From NCBI GenBank assembly GCA_003427395.1, contig BFEA01000580.1, forward strand, positions 717,484 through 781,483: a DNA stretch of 64,000 nt. The letters run 5' to 3'. The stretch comes from Chara braunii. Taxonomy: Eukaryota; Streptophyta; Charophyceae; Charales; Characeae. Within the stretch, counting starts at the first letter, position 1, and each line of letters opens with the position of its first letter. The position numbers were made by a program, and so were the translations under genes. Shown in pieces: positions 11,532 to 22,904 of the stretch. The notes beneath the pieces are model-generated. The model was not told the DNA's origin. It searched no databases and was given only the letters and a program-made list of their open reading frames with translations.

Positions 11532-13379
11532 ATGGATTTTACTACACCTATGTGGATATACTTGTTTTGCTTCTGTGTGCATGAAGTTTGTGAATTGGTC
11601 TACAATCTTTTGGAACTCATCGTTCTGCATTCGTGTCTTTCTGCAATTCTTGTTAAAATGTGCCTGGACAGGACATTTCTCGAAATATCGATTGTGCAAG
11701 GATATCCCAGAATATTCTTTGGGCTTGTAGCCCCACCCATGGCACCTGCACTGTGTACTGGTAACAGACACGAGAGCAGCTGCATTATCATTTCGTTGTA
11801 TCAGTGTGTGGATATATTGGTGCTTACCTTGAGGCTGCTGGATGGACCTCCCTCACATACCAGTCAAGCAGCCTACCCCCACTGCCTACCCAATGGCCTT
11901 TCTCACAGTATCCACCGTAGAAATTGCACTACGTATGTTTAGCTGTGAGACGTGTGGGATGAGTGTAGATGGGTACACCGTGTTGCGGTGCTAAGGCAGG
12001 TGAAGTGCTCATCGATTCAGTTTCACCTTAGCCCACTTACCCCAGCCCACTTAGCCTATCGGTTAAGTATTTGCCTGACAAGCTGTTGGTTGTGTATTTG
12101 ATACTCGGATTGGACATGGTAGTTACACACATGAGGCCATTTGAACCGTTTGCACCTTTTGGAGTACACTTGACCAGGCTGCTTGAATCCCTACTCATTT
12201 CTTGTTAAAACTAAGCCTTGCAGAGCCACGTCATCACTAGGGAGGAGCACCCTGATGGTTCTGATAGGTAGCTTGTAGAGGTTACGAAAGTCTGACATTT
12301 GAGCTATAAGAGATATCAATGAGACTCTAGGAGGTGGAAACTATTGGCACTTTTAGGGAAAGGCAGTGGTTTGGGAGAAGGGAGAGGGTTGGGCTATGGT
12401 GTATGTCAAGCAGTGAGCAGGGCTTTACCCTGTTTTACAGCCCTTTACAGTGGTTTCTTTTGGGCAGCTAAAAGTTGTCGTCTTGGGATGCAAAAACTGC
12501 AATTGTACCACTACAGTTGACTACAGCTATGTTTTGGGTGGAGGGAAAAGCAAAGGAGATTAAAGAAGGTGGTGAGCAGATTTTGTTGAGTTGTTCCCCA
12601 AGTTAAGATCTTGATCTGGACTCCGACTGACATGACTTGAGCCGGACGGCGTTCATGGGGTTTGCATTTCATGTATGGCCATGGGAATTTGTGCACTACC
12701 ATGGAGGGTTCATTTTTCAGTGTCTCGTATCCAAGCCGGATCTTCGTCACTGGATAGACACTGTGACAACTTCGAAGCCAATCTTTGAAGTGGAAGGGCG
12801 TGAATGGGTGTTGTTGCCATTTGTGTGGAGGACATCAGGTCGGAGTGAGATGGACATAGTGAGCAAAATGAAGAGACATGATGTAATGACCAATGCATAC
12901 AGCTGAGAGTGGCAGAGAGGGAGAAGTGAGCACACATAAGCACACTCGACTCTCACTTGCACGCTTAACTCGAGTCGAATGCTGAAAGCACAATCCTTGA
13001 AGAGAACCAGCAGCAACTCAATGTTGTACTCACAATGTCTGAGCCAGAGTGCAGCGCATGTTGTCCCATAGGTGTGTATGATCAATAGACATACCAGTGC
13101 ATGTCTCGAGATCTGTCCTAAGAATTCCCAGTCTTGGAACTTCCCCCGACTTAAAGGGTATGAAATTACCATGAATACTACAAAATTAACTTTGTGCAGC
13201 AGTCTCCTTCACCAATTCTTTTAACAAAACGATAGGCCCTTTCAGGTACTGGTCTGTGATAGGCAGTCCCCAGTCCTTTGGTTTCCGTGTGAAGTACTCT
13301 TTCGATAGGCGGATCCATGAGAGTGGAACATTTTCTGTGATTATGCTTAGATTGTCCGCTGGCGAGTGGCAACCCTTGA
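11532..13379. other. Intronic stretch with no assigned gene
   Basis: I find no recognisable element here. A minus-strand open frame at 11771-11514 has spaced cysteines and histidines (QCRCHGWGYK, SLHNRYFEKCPVQAHF, NKNC) that could be a zinc-binding remnant. Its 3' end runs into the T-rich complement of the LINE-D poly(A). A plus-strand frame at 12637-12906 and minus-strand frames at 12747-13172 and 13186-13399 are open but match no family I know. A weak tRNA-like stretch lies at about 12045-12110. Confidence 0.35.
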
Positions 13380-13399
13380 GGGCTCTTCTCAAGCTCCAA

Positions 13400-13610
13400 T
13401 CTTCTTATTTTTCAACTTTTATTTCCTTTCTGTTATTTGCTGGAAACTAGGTCAGCGTCCCTTACAATGTTTACTCCCTCCAGGGCCTCCACGCTTACCT
13501 CAGGTGTGGCTGATAGATCTTGAGACAGCGGCATTGATTACTTCCCAATTGAGAAGGATTTATCACTGCTCTACCCCTGTTCTTCTTTGGCCACCTACGG
13601 TTCTATTACC
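13400..13610 (-). mobile_element. LINE-E, 3' tail remnant in minus orientation
   Basis: Read on the minus strand, this contains the shared LINE tail: aggggtagagcagtgataaa, then ggaagtaatcaatgccgctg, then gtaagggacgctgac, ending in an A-rich segment near 13400-13430. It is closest to the divergent tail of LINE-C (9080-9260). Confidence 0.6.
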
Positions 13611-13861
13611 CTTTCTTGTCTATCTCTGCTGCAATGCTCCTCTCAGTCCTTCCCGGCTGGCAGATTTCCTCATTGTCCTCGAGAGCTTCAACTATTTCCC
13701 GTTGAAGAGTTGTATCCCCCTTCGGAATCCTTCCTTTGAAACCCCATGCTTCCTATCACTTTTATGCCTTGAACTTCGTCCAGGTTATATTCTGAAGCTA
13801 GAACTTTGTCATTCTTTTCATTGTGTTCCAAGTTTCTGACTCTGGCCATGAGTTGAAGTTC

Positions 13862-14260
13862 CCCTGGATCTCAAGTTGGCCCGATTGGCGAGCTCTTTCA
13901 TTTGTTTCCAGAGTAGCGTTGAACGAAGTGGTGAATCTAAGTTTTTTGTGGTGTTGAACTTAGCAATTGTCTGTTACTTCCCTCAAGTCTTTTATCTCTT
14001 TCTTCCCTGCGCCGGGCTAATTCACAGGATTTTCTAGACTGTTTTCAAATATCGCTTTTTTCGTAGGAAGAGCTCGCCGAGTGGGCCAAATGGAGATCAA
14101 GGGGAAATTCAACGCAGGGCCACAATGGAGTCGGACAAAGTGGTGAATCTAGTTTTTTTGTGGTGTTGGACTAAGCTATTGTCTCTTACTTCCCTCAAGT
14201 CTTTTATCTCTTTCTGCTCTGCACTGGGCTAATTCACAGGGTTTTCTAGAGAGGGCTGCA
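13862..14260. repeat. Imperfect tandem duplication, about 210-bp period
   Basis: The segment 13910-14040 (aagtggtgaatctaagtttt ... gggctaattcacaggatttt) recurs at 14130-14260 with about 10 percent differences and a similar spacer. It is noncoding on the plus strand. On the minus strand it encodes a charged helical stretch (CELAxxRxERDKRLEGS) in both copies, so it may derive from a gag-like coiled coil. Confidence 0.65.
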
Positions 14261-14529
14261 CTAATACTATGTGGTGTGGTGGCTAGATCTATTGTTACTT
14301 GAGGGTCTGTTGTGGCTGGTAATGCTTCTAAACTCAATGCTGTTATTTGCCGCCTCACTTCTTCTTGAGAGAGCACGGAGTTATCGAGTTTGTAGAAACT
14401 CCTGCCAATTTGGCTGTCTGTGGAGAATCTGAGGAAAACAAAGATTGGTCAAGACCATGATAGTGGGAAATTGAGCGTGGCATTGCTGGAATTGATCATC
14501 GGGAGTGCTGGGCTTTATGTATGTATTCG

Positions 14530-14700
14530 GTGCAGAACATACCTGCGGCGCATCATGATGCGCTGCACTGTGCACGTGTGCTGCGCACAGCTGTCTCGCA
14601 TCGTGATGCGCCGCACCCCCTCAAATGGGGGTCACTAAAAAAATTCGGGAGGGGCAGGGTGTTGTGGCACACCTTGGCCCTCCCCGCAGAAAAACAAAGC
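14530..14700. repeat. GC-rich palindromic segment
   Basis: Overlapping inverted repeats are visible: gcgcatcatgatgcgc at about 14548, gtgcacgtgtgctgcgcac nearby, gcatcgtgatgcgccgc at about 14597, and a longer hairpin with arms gggagggg and ccctcccc (about 14646 and 14677). A GTGCGC-rich segment of similar character lies at 33570-33740. The function is unknown; it could be the core of a small inverted-repeat element. Confidence 0.4.
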
Positions 14701-15049
14701 AGCGAAGGAAAAAGAGAAATCGGGGCGTCGCATGACAGCGCCCTCCCCCCCCCCTCCCGAAAACAAAAAGCAAGGAATGTGTGTGTGTGATGATACATGT
14801 GTCCAAAATCAAAATGTTTCTAACCTATCTTCCAGGTTCGATGCAAGCATGATGAGAGTGGGTGTGCTTGCAAACACCGTATGTCATGGCCGTATTGGAC
14901 CTGAAACATAGTGCCTCACTGTCAGACGTAGACACAGACAGGAACGACTACTTCAGGGCGAAGTGGCCGTTAACCCCTCCATCTGAATGCACAGAACAAT
15001 GTTCCGAGGTCGGATACAGTCACGCATAGGCCCTCACGTGGAAAGTAGC

Positions 15050-15452
15050 TTACATTTTTTTTATTTTATTTTTTTTTTCTGTTTGCTTTGAGCTGCTTAT
15101 CACCGTATCTTGATTATTGGCCAGTTTGCTCACTACCGGCTCGTCCAACTTCTTTACTTTCGTGTCGAGATCCATCTTCTGCAATCCTCTTCGACTGATG
15201 TAACTACTCGTTGACCCACTATCAACTAATGCGCCTACTCTTTCTCTACGAATTTCTACATCTCCTATGATTAGCTGCCCTTCGACTTCTTCTTCATTTC
15301 GGCCCAGGCTTGACAACGAGTGATCAGCTCATCACCGATGCGTGCGAGGGAGCCACCTAGAGAAGTCCTAGCACAAGCGATCTCTGGAAAGCTAGCTAGG
15401 TGGGGGCCTACATCAGTCTCTCCCAATGGGACCTTCAGACAGGAGGGTGCCT
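15050..15452 (-). pseudogene. gypsy-2 protease region (pol start), split from its gag by gypsy-1
   Basis: The minus-strand frame from 15452 to 15050 contains an aspartic protease core: GQLIIGDVEIRRERVGALVD with a catalytic DSGS motif (VDSGSTSSYISRRGL). The preceding part (ARTSLGGSLARIGDELIT) matches gypsy-1 at 19440-19500 (TRVSLGGSLTGIGDELIT). The protease matures Gag-Pol in the virus-like particle. The homology stops shortly after KLANNQDTVIS. The sequence then becomes an A-rich run (minus strand, about 15050-15075), so RT and later domains are missing. Its 5' neighbour, the gypsy-2 gag, lies beyond the gypsy-1 insertion at 23814 and upward. Confidence 0.82.
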
Positions 15453-16024
15453 TGAATGGATTCACGCTGCAAGCCTACCAGTCCCTGTTACAGAGTCCCC
15501 AATTATTCCAGTCCGCAGGCCTTACTGGTAGTTAAATCTTAGGGTCTGTAGGTCTAGGCGTCGTAGGTCTGTAGGAACAGTACCTCTAGGATCACGCCAG
15601 TCCCCAAAGGTCCAGTTTTTGCAGCAGCCTCACAAGAAAGGTGAGAACCTTCCCAAAATGGCAACTGGGCAGGGCAGAGGCAAAAGAAGGCCGGTACGAA
15701 TTGAAGCAGGCAGGCCCAGCCCACGAAAACAATATATTTTGGGCTACAGTACCAGACGGACGCAGTTGTTCATTTCACAAATTTGTGGAGCGCTGTTGGA
15801 GCTGTGCGAACTAGCGACCTGGACGAAGAAGTGCGCTGAAGGGAGAAGATGCCCAGTGCGCTGGCTGAAGGAGACGGCCATAGCCAGGAGGGGAGAAGCA
15901 GACTTGGCGGCCATCGCCGCCTGATGTTGAGAGAGACACGCTGCAGTAGCATTCAGGGTGGATCTAGGACGTAGACGTAGGAGAGAACAGAAAGGGAGAG
16001 CAACGAGGGTGAACAGTGCAGAGA

Positions 16025-16107
<83 letters not shown>

Positions 16108-16313
16108 CAGCGGATCGGACAGGGGAAAGTCAGGATTGGAGTTGGGGGTTGTTTCAGCAGCTGCTACTGCCGAATTCCGGATTTTTCAATTATATATTAT
16201 TGTATCTGAGTGGAACTACTGTTCATGGCCATATCTCAAGCTCATGTGAGCTTTATTTAATTGCTCTCAATCGCATGTTGCTTTGCAAGTGAAATAGTGT
16301 CAGGATCTTTGCA
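15453..16313 (+). repeat. gypsy-1 5' LTR
   Basis: This is 861 bp, TG...CA. It contains a (GA)n tract at 16028-16105 near its 3' third. It is highly similar to the right LTR, which is 48 bp longer mainly because of its longer GA tract and a few small indels. Confidence 0.9.
16028..16105. repeat. (GA)n microsatellite in gypsy-1 5' LTR
   Basis: An uninterrupted GA dinucleotide run. The equivalent run in the 3' LTR (23483-23594) is longer and contains one N. Confidence 0.98.
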
Positions 16314-16314
16314 C

Positions 16315-16328
16315 TGGTATCGAAGCAG
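16315..16328 (+). promoter_or_regulatory. gypsy-1 primer-binding site (initiator tRNA-Met-like)
   Basis: The sequence tggtatcgaagcag lies one base after the LTR. It resembles the usual plant TGGTATCAGAGC site with changes in the last bases. Confidence 0.7.
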
Positions 16329-16614
16329 TTACCCGTTGCACTGCGGTGGTGGAAGAAAGTCGTCAAGGCATAAGGCCGGCGGGTGTGTTCATGACGGGGT
16401 TTCACTGTAGCAGGCGAGAAAGGTGAAAAAGGTGTTGAATGAAGCTTGGAGCAGGAGATACGTACCTGCAGCAGATCAAGATCGGTGGGGAGCGGCACCA
16501 TGAAGACCGAAGTGAAGTGGTTTCTGCCCTGAGCCCCACCTGTTGGACCTTTTTTGTTGTTTTGTGAAGTTTTCACAAAATTTCTTGGTGACGGCTGCTG
16601 CTGGTGAAGTACGG

Positions 16615-17974
16615 TAGGTGTCAGTCCCGTCAGATTAGAGTCAGACTTCTGACACATTGCTTGATTGAATGTGAGGAGGCGCAAGGGATTTGGGAGGTGG
16701 CTAAGGACACATGGAGGCAAGTTACAGAGATAGTGTTCCCAGACTCAACGATTTCCTTAATGTTGGGTTCGAGAGTTCCCAAGCAATGGCAGCCCTTTCA
16801 GAAGCATATGTTCCAGATCGTAAGACTATATACCCTGTGGACTATTTGGAAGCGTCGATGCCAAATCACGATAGAAGGAACAAGAATGCATAAACAAGAA
16901 GCTAAGGAAATCTTCCTAAACTTAATGGAAACTCGCCTTAAAGCCCATTGGAAAGTAGTAAGGAATCAGGTACGACAGCAACCGGGACAAGAGGAGGAAA
17001 TCATGAAACGCTTCAAACAGAGGGTACTAGGGGAAGGAGCGGTAGCGGAAATCCAAGGGGGGCATTTGATCTTCAGATGGAGAGGGAGAAGGCACTGATC
17101 GCAGAATACCGGGAAGGTCTAGGGCGAGGGGAAGCACATGGGGAAGAGGGATCTGTAGCTGAGAAGAGGGCTTAAGATTAACGGAAAAAAAGGAACCGGA
17201 CTTCTATATACTATACGAAAAGCGTGATTTCAAGATTGTCTTACAAACGATTGTAATGATAGGGGTGAAGGTTTTTTGGGTATAGGGTTTAGGGTTTATA
17301 AGGAAATAAGGTAAATACTAAATAGGCTTTTGAGGAGATAGAATTCAGAGAACACTACAAGCATCCCAGATGCCTCCCGCATAACACACTTACGCGACAG
17401 TTTCATAGCTGAGAGGAGCAGATCTGGGATTAAAAGGTTTGATAGGGAAAAATTAGCTCAGGCCAAATTAAAAAAAGGAAATGGGAGAGAAAGTGGAGGT
17501 CAGTGGATTGATGTTTAAGCAAAATAGAAGTTATAGTTAAGGGTTTAGGGTTTAGGGTTTGGATAGACTTACGAGCGAGGGCTTAGGGTTTATGGCTTAG
17601 ACAGAAACAAGGCAAAAGCTGTTATAGAATTTTAGAGGCTTCAAAAGGCATATAAGTGTTCCAGAATGCTCTTGTATAATCATAGATACCTGACAGGGGT
17701 GAGAGGTGCAGATCTGGGATCAGATAGATTGGCAGGCAGAGTTAGTGCAGGCTAGATTAGGCAGGGGTGAGAGGTGGTACATCCTTCCTCAGGGAAGTAA
17801 TCAATGCTGCCTACTCAGGCCTCTCAGCCATAACGGGGAGGAGCGTGTGTAAGTCATTGATGTATTCCATATTGACTTGCCGGGGGAATGGGAACCGGAC
17901 TGTCGCTCCCCAGAATGGTAGGAGCCAGAACCGTGAGGTTCTGTTATTAAAAAAAAAAAAAAAAAAAAAAAAGC
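16615..17974 (+). mobile_element. LINE-F, 3' fragment inserted in the gypsy-1 leader
   Basis: The fragment starts in the ORF2 C-terminus (RLLTHCLIECEEAQGIWEVA; an open frame at 16604-17098 with LYTLWTIWKRRCQI). It continues with a 3' part carrying TTTAGGG motifs at about 17281-17300, 17540-17562 and 17576. It ends in the shared tail (17760-17945) with a perfect hairpin (AGAACC 17927-17932, loop GTGA, GGTTCT 17937-17942) and poly(A) 17949-17972. Flanking TAGGTGT copies at 16615-16621 and 17975-17981 look like the target duplication. The interrupted gypsy-1 leader and gag resume at once after it. Confidence 0.88.
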
Positions 17975-18041
17975 TAGGTGTTGAGGATTAAGTCTAAGTG
18001 GCGAGGAGGCGGAGTCATACATACCTGTGCCATCACTCACC

Positions 18042-19237
18042 ATGGATAACTATCCCATGTTTGCTTTTATGGCCCTTTCCGTGATCTTGGAACCGTTGTT
18101 CCGCTTGATATTCCCATTAGGCTTCGCGCGCGCCTGCAGGGTGGCTGTGACCACCAAATCAGGAATTAGTACCGTACCGTATACCGCCGCTGAATAGGCG
18201 AGGATGCAGGCGAAACTGCAGCAACAGAGGGACAAAAAAGCAGCGAAAATTAAAGAAAAAGAGGAGGAGATAAGAAAGAAGATGGAGGAGGAGAAGGTGA
18301 GATTGGAGAAGGAGAAGAAAGAGATGTAGGAGAGGTTGTAGAAGGAATTGGAAGCGGCATCAAGAGAGATCATTGAGGAGGAAGTCGAGGTGTAGGAGGA
18401 GGAAGAGAAAACTAGCGGTGCAGAGACTAGTACCGCAGCCCACATTGAAGTATATTAGGGTGATGATGAGGAGTGGGTGAAACAATTTGGCTTCCATGTC
18501 GAGTTGCCAGCGGAGACAGAGGACGAACAGAAAGATTTCATGGTCCGGTTGGAAACGGCCGCAGACGAAAGGGGGAGACAAATTTTGTTGGAAGAGAAAG
18601 AAATATCCCTGCGTCAGAAGGTTGTGGCCCAGAAGAGAAAGGAGATGGAGGAGCAGTAGAGATTGACGGAGGAAGGAGAGAAGCTCCAACAGAGGTTGAA
18701 GGAGCAGAAAGGAAAGGAGGCGGCGACGAAGGAGGGGACGACACTGACTACTAACACCCTCCTCCACCACTCTCAGGCTCTAGCTGCTATCCAACACACA
18801 TCGAGTGCCAACAACATGCATTGCAGACTGTTTGGAACAACTTCCTCTCTGCAAATGCTCGCCGGATAGATGAGCGAACGACAAACTGGGTGGAGGAGGA
18901 GAAAGACAGAGAATGGAGGCGATGCAATTAGACAAGCTCATCACCCAAAAGATTGACAACACCATCATCGAGAGGAAGCCAAGTGGCGGTGGTGGAGGTG
19001 GAGGAAATGGAGGCGATGCAGGGAAAGGAGGAGATCAGAAGGAGAGACAACTGGGTGGAGGAGGAGAAAGACAGAGAATGAAAATGAAACTGCCAACAAC
19101 CTACACCAGCGCTAGGGGTGAGAATTTCTATACCTGGGAGGCAGCAATGGACTGCTACCTGTACGGGTAGTGCATACCGTATTGGAACCGCATGATCGTG
19201 ATCAATTCGTGCTTGGGGGGATGCTGCGAACTTTGCC
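18042..19237 (+). pseudogene. gypsy-1 gag with seven in-frame TAG stops, then frameshifted
   Basis: The start ATG at 18042 gives MDNYPMFAFMALSV, which aligns with gypsy-2 (DDYPMFAFLVLSV). A Gln/Glu/Lys-rich coiled coil follows. The frame from 18042 to 18869 is interrupted only by TAG, at 18195, 18327, 18339, 18393, 18456, 18657 and 18867; no TAA or TGA occurs. After a shift near 18870-18913 a glycine-rich stretch and a capsid-like part (LPTTYTSARGENFYTWEAAM) follow, with another TAG at 19168 where gypsy-2 has Gln. The later capsid part and zinc knuckle seen in gypsy-2 are missing between FEDKNL and the protease. Gag normally builds the particle; this copy cannot. Confidence 0.85.
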
Positions 19238-20100
19238 ATGTCACTAGTCAAAGAGGCAGGCTATGCGACGATCGTAGAATATTCCCAACAGACCCACAGT
19301 CAAGATTTCATGAAGGCCATCAGGGAGAGCTTTGAAGACAAGAACCTCGGTCGCGAGACAGAGCAACAAACTCCCTCATGTCTGGAATCCCAAATGGCAG
19401 AGATTGTTGAAGGCCCCCGCCTGGATGGCTGTCCAGAGACCGCTTGTACTAGGGTCTCTCTAGGCGGTTCCCTCACAGGCATTGGTGATGAGCTGATCAC
19501 TTGTCGCCCCGCCTGGGCCAAAATGAAGAAGAGAAGAGGGCAACTAATTTTGGGAGATGTAGAGATTAGTCGGATGCGAGTAGGAGCCTTAGTGGATAGT
19601 GTTTCTACGTGTAGTTTTATTAGTAGGAAAGGGTTCAGGAAATTGCATCTAGGAATGAAGGTGCAGAAGTTGAGAGAGCCGGTAGTGAGTATACTGGCCG
19701 ACAATCGTGAGATGAGCGTGGAGGAATATGTTGAGGGGATCAAGGCATACTTCCGGTTGGAGGAGGGAAAGACGGTAGAGAAGGTTCTACATTCCCTTAC
19801 CCTCTTAGTGGAGGACAGTCTCCCCTTCAACTTGATTTTAGGGACAGACTGGGGAGAAGCAGCCATGGTAGATGTCAAGTTGGGTGAGCACGAGTGCTGG
19901 CTGCCCAGCCACTGGGGGCAAGAAGAAGATGAGGCTGTTCCACGAGTCGGGTCTAGAGTCCCAACTGTCCATTTGTTGTATGAGCGCCCCTGCATTCGCC
20001 CGACACGTGACCAAAGAGAAGTTGGAAGATCAGGTCTTTGTGACCTATGTGAGACCAGTGAGTGAAGAGAATAAGGCTGAAGACAAGACACCGCCCGAGT
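19238..20100 (+). pseudogene. gypsy-1 capsid end plus protease region
   Basis: The open frame starts with a capsid remnant (MKAIRESFEDKNL) that jumps directly into the pre-protease linker. The linker contains SLGGSLTGIGDELIT, shared with gypsy-2. The protease follows: GQLILGDVEISRMRVGALVD, active-site region VDSVSTCSFISRKGF, and ILGTDWGEAAMV. The usual catalytic triplet DSG/DTG reads DSV here, while gypsy-2 keeps DSGS, so this enzyme is probably dead. The frame changes around 19970-20210 before RT. Confidence 0.8.
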
Positions 20101-20210
20101 AGAAAACCTGCTGCAAGAGTTTGCTGATGTAGGAGAAGCCCCAGCCGGAGATCAAGCACCGGATTGAGATAGAGCCCGGTAGCAAGATCCCTAGGGGCCC
20201 CGTTTACAGA

Positions 20211-21530
20211 ATGTCTCCCAAGGAGTTGGATGAATTGCGCAGGCAACTCGATGAGCTGATTGAGAAGGGGTGGATAAAACCCAGTTCGTCACCGTACGGC
20301 GCACCAGTTCTGTTTGTGCCAAAGAAAGAGGGTGAACTGCATTTGTGCATTGATTACCGGGGATTGAATGCTATTGCGGTCAAGAATGTTGAACCGTTGC
20401 CCCAGATTGATGACCTCTTAGACAGGGTGCAGGGATGTAAGTATTTCTCCAAGATTGACCTGAAGTCTGGGTACCATCAGATTGAGGTGCAGCTGGAAGA
20501 TCAGCATAAGACGACCTTCATGACCCGCTACGGTCACTATGAGTTTGTGGTGATGCCGTTTGGATTGACTAATGCCCCTGCAACATTCCAAAGATGCATG
20601 AATGATCTGTTTAGAGATTGGTTAGATAGGTTTGTTGTAGTTTATTTGGATGATATTCTGATTTTTAGCAAGAGCTTGGAGGAGCATCATAATCATCTGC
20701 GTCAGGTACTGACTAAGTTGCGAGAGTCCACTTTCAAGATTAATCCAAAGAAGTGTGAATGGGCCAAGCGCCAAGTCTTGTAGGACACGTAGTAGATGGA
20801 GATGGAGTGAGACCGAAGGACGCCAGGATCACGGCAATTCGTGATTGGCCAACCCCGCACACGTTGACGGAGTTGCGTTCGTTCTTAGGATTGGCCAACT
20901 ATTATCGGAAGTTCGTTCGTAATTTTACTTCCATTGCTGCTCCTTTGCACAGGCTGCTGCAAAAGGAAACTTCCTGGAACTGGGACAAGGACTGTACATC
21001 AGCCTTCAAGAAGTTGAAGAAGTCCCTCATTGAGTACCCGGTCCTTAAAGTAGTTGACCCATCTTTACCGTCCGTCGTTACTACCGATGCCAGCCAGCAT
21101 GGCATTGGCGCCGTTCTCCAACAGAATGATGGAAATGGGTACAGGCCCATGGAGTTTGTCTTGCAGGCTCCCTAGTGAGAAGGTAGCAGCCTCGACTTAT
21201 GAGCGTGAGCTCTTCGCCCTCAATCAGGCCTTAGACCACTGGCGACACTACCTGTTAGGGCGACACTTCAAGGTATATTCAGACCATGAGACTCTGCGCT
21301 GGTTGAAGACCCAAGCCCGAATGACTCCTAAACTGACTAGGTGGGCTGGGGAGATTGACCAGTTTGATTTTGAATTGAAACCAGTCAAGGGTAAATTCAA
21401 TGTTGTCATTGATGCATTGAGCAGACGTGCAAATTTCTTTGGTGCAATAGTGACTTACCTGGATGTTGGCGCAGACCTGCAACAAAAGATTAGAGCTGCG
21501 ACGATGATGATCATGTGTACAGTGCATTGA
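20211..21530 (+). pseudogene. gypsy-1 reverse transcriptase and RNase H
   Basis: RT begins with MSPKELDELRRQLDELIEKG and GAPVLFVPKKEGELHLCIDY, then KIDLKSGYHQIEV, MPFGLTNAPATFQRCM and the intact catalytic VVYLDDILIFSKS. A one-base shift near 20780 leads into the connection (LRSFLGLANYYRKFVRNF). A second shift near 21170 leads into RNase H (ASTYERELFALNQALDHWRH, VYSDHETLRWL, DALSRR). In life RT and RNase H convert genomic RNA to cDNA. The order and motifs are Ty3/gypsy; the YLDD box is retained, so loss of function is due to indels. Confidence 0.93.
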
Positions 21531-22904
21531 TAAAGAAGGTGCAGACCACACCTCAGGAAGTTCCCGATTATAGAATGGCCTATGGATTGCTATTTGAGAA
21601 GACTGACGTGCATGATAGGCTATGCATACCGAATAGTGAAGAGGTACACATTCTGATCCTAGGGGAATGTCATGATACTGAAGGTCATTTCGGTTGTCGA
21701 AAGACCTACGCTACGTTGCTGAGATCCTACACTTGGCCCGAAATGAAGCATGATTGCATTGCTTACATCCAAGGCTGCCAAGTATGTCAGAGGAACAAGA
21801 GTTCCACGCAGCCTCCCCTTAGACTGTTGAAACCCTTGCCTATCCCATCTGGCCCCGGTGAATATGTATCTATCGACTTTATGGATACTAAGACCAAGAG
21901 TAGTAGTGGGAAGACTCAAGTTATGGTTATCGTTGACAGGTTTAGTAAATTTGTCGTTTTTGTACCATTACCTGCTGAAGCGAAGACAAATATGGTCATC
22001 AAAAAGCTTTTTAATCATTGGGTCAACGATTATGGTCATCCCTTGAGTATAGTTAATGATCGAGATAGCCAGTTTACAGGGGAACAATGACAACAGTTAA
22101 TGAAGGTCTATGGATCTCAATTAGCGATGTCGTCTAGGCGCCACCCTGAGACAAATGGCCAGACCGAGCAGATGAACAAAATCTTACAGCAAGTATTGCG
22201 TATGTATATAAAACCAGATCAGATAGATTGGGATAAGCACCTTCCCAAAGTAGCTAATGCGTATAACAACTCAGTTCACCTAGCTACCTCGCTGACCCTG
22301 AACGAGCTTCATAGAGGTTGGAGTCCCCGACGTCCCATAGACTGTTTGAATCCGAATCAGATCCAAAGACTACCACCTGGTACATGTGAGCTTGCTATCC
22401 AGTATGAGAGGGATCTGCAGCGCGTTGCTGTGAATATCCGGAAGGCCCAACACCTGATGGTGGAACACGCGAACAAACACCGTCGGTCGTCATAGTTTGC
22501 GGTAGGAGATCTTGTTTGGGTCAAGTCTAAAGAGTTTGTTCTCGAGGAAGGGATCTCGCAGAAGTTCCTGCCCACCTACAGAGGGCCGCGGCAAGTATTA
22601 GATGTCAAGGGCGATGCAAATGGACCGTCATACACCATCGAGATTCCACCCCATCGACACACCTATCCTGTTTTTCACGCTTCTAAGCTACTTCCCTGTG
22701 TGACTAATGATGCATTTCCCTCACGCAGACCCATGATTCCACCTGATATGGACGGAAGATGCGACGTAGACATAGTTGTTGTTGAGGATACCTTCCGTAC
22801 AAGTCGTAGAGGGAGGCCACAAGGCAATATAAGGCTCGATTTGCTTACCAGGATCCCAGCGAAGACCGCTGGTCCAGAGGACCTCGAAATTAGGTCGGAG
22901 AGAG
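21515..22904 (+). pseudogene. gypsy-1 integrase with chromodomain-like C-terminus
   Basis: The HHCC zinc-binding part is at ECHDTEGHFGCRKTYATLL ... CQVCQRNK. The catalytic core has SIDFMD and IVNDRDSQF. A TGA at 22088 follows GEQ, where a Trp codon is expected. The core then continues through RRHPETNGQTEQMNKILQ. A TAG at 22493 interrupts just before FAVGDLVWVKSKE, the GPY/F-type module. After PVFHASKLLP the end reads, in a shifted frame, as a short chromodomain-like strand (YKARFAYQDPSEDRW). Integrase inserts cDNA, and chromodomains of this class guide insertion to heterochromatin; this copy has at least two stops. Confidence 0.88.

Noticed and set aside
12045-12110. tRNA-like stretch (TTAGCCTATCGGTTAAGT ... 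TATTTGATACTC)
   Set aside because: Box A is fair but box B is poor, there is no acceptor stem and no A-tail.
17281-17565. Interstitial telomere
   Set aside because: Only two to three TTTAGGG units, repeated at equivalent places in several LINE copies, so part of the element.
18042-18869. UAG used as a sense codon in this genome
   Set aside because: TAG also ends several frames properly (for example PLE ORF1 at 41014), and Gln-to-TAG in decayed elements is explained by deamination.
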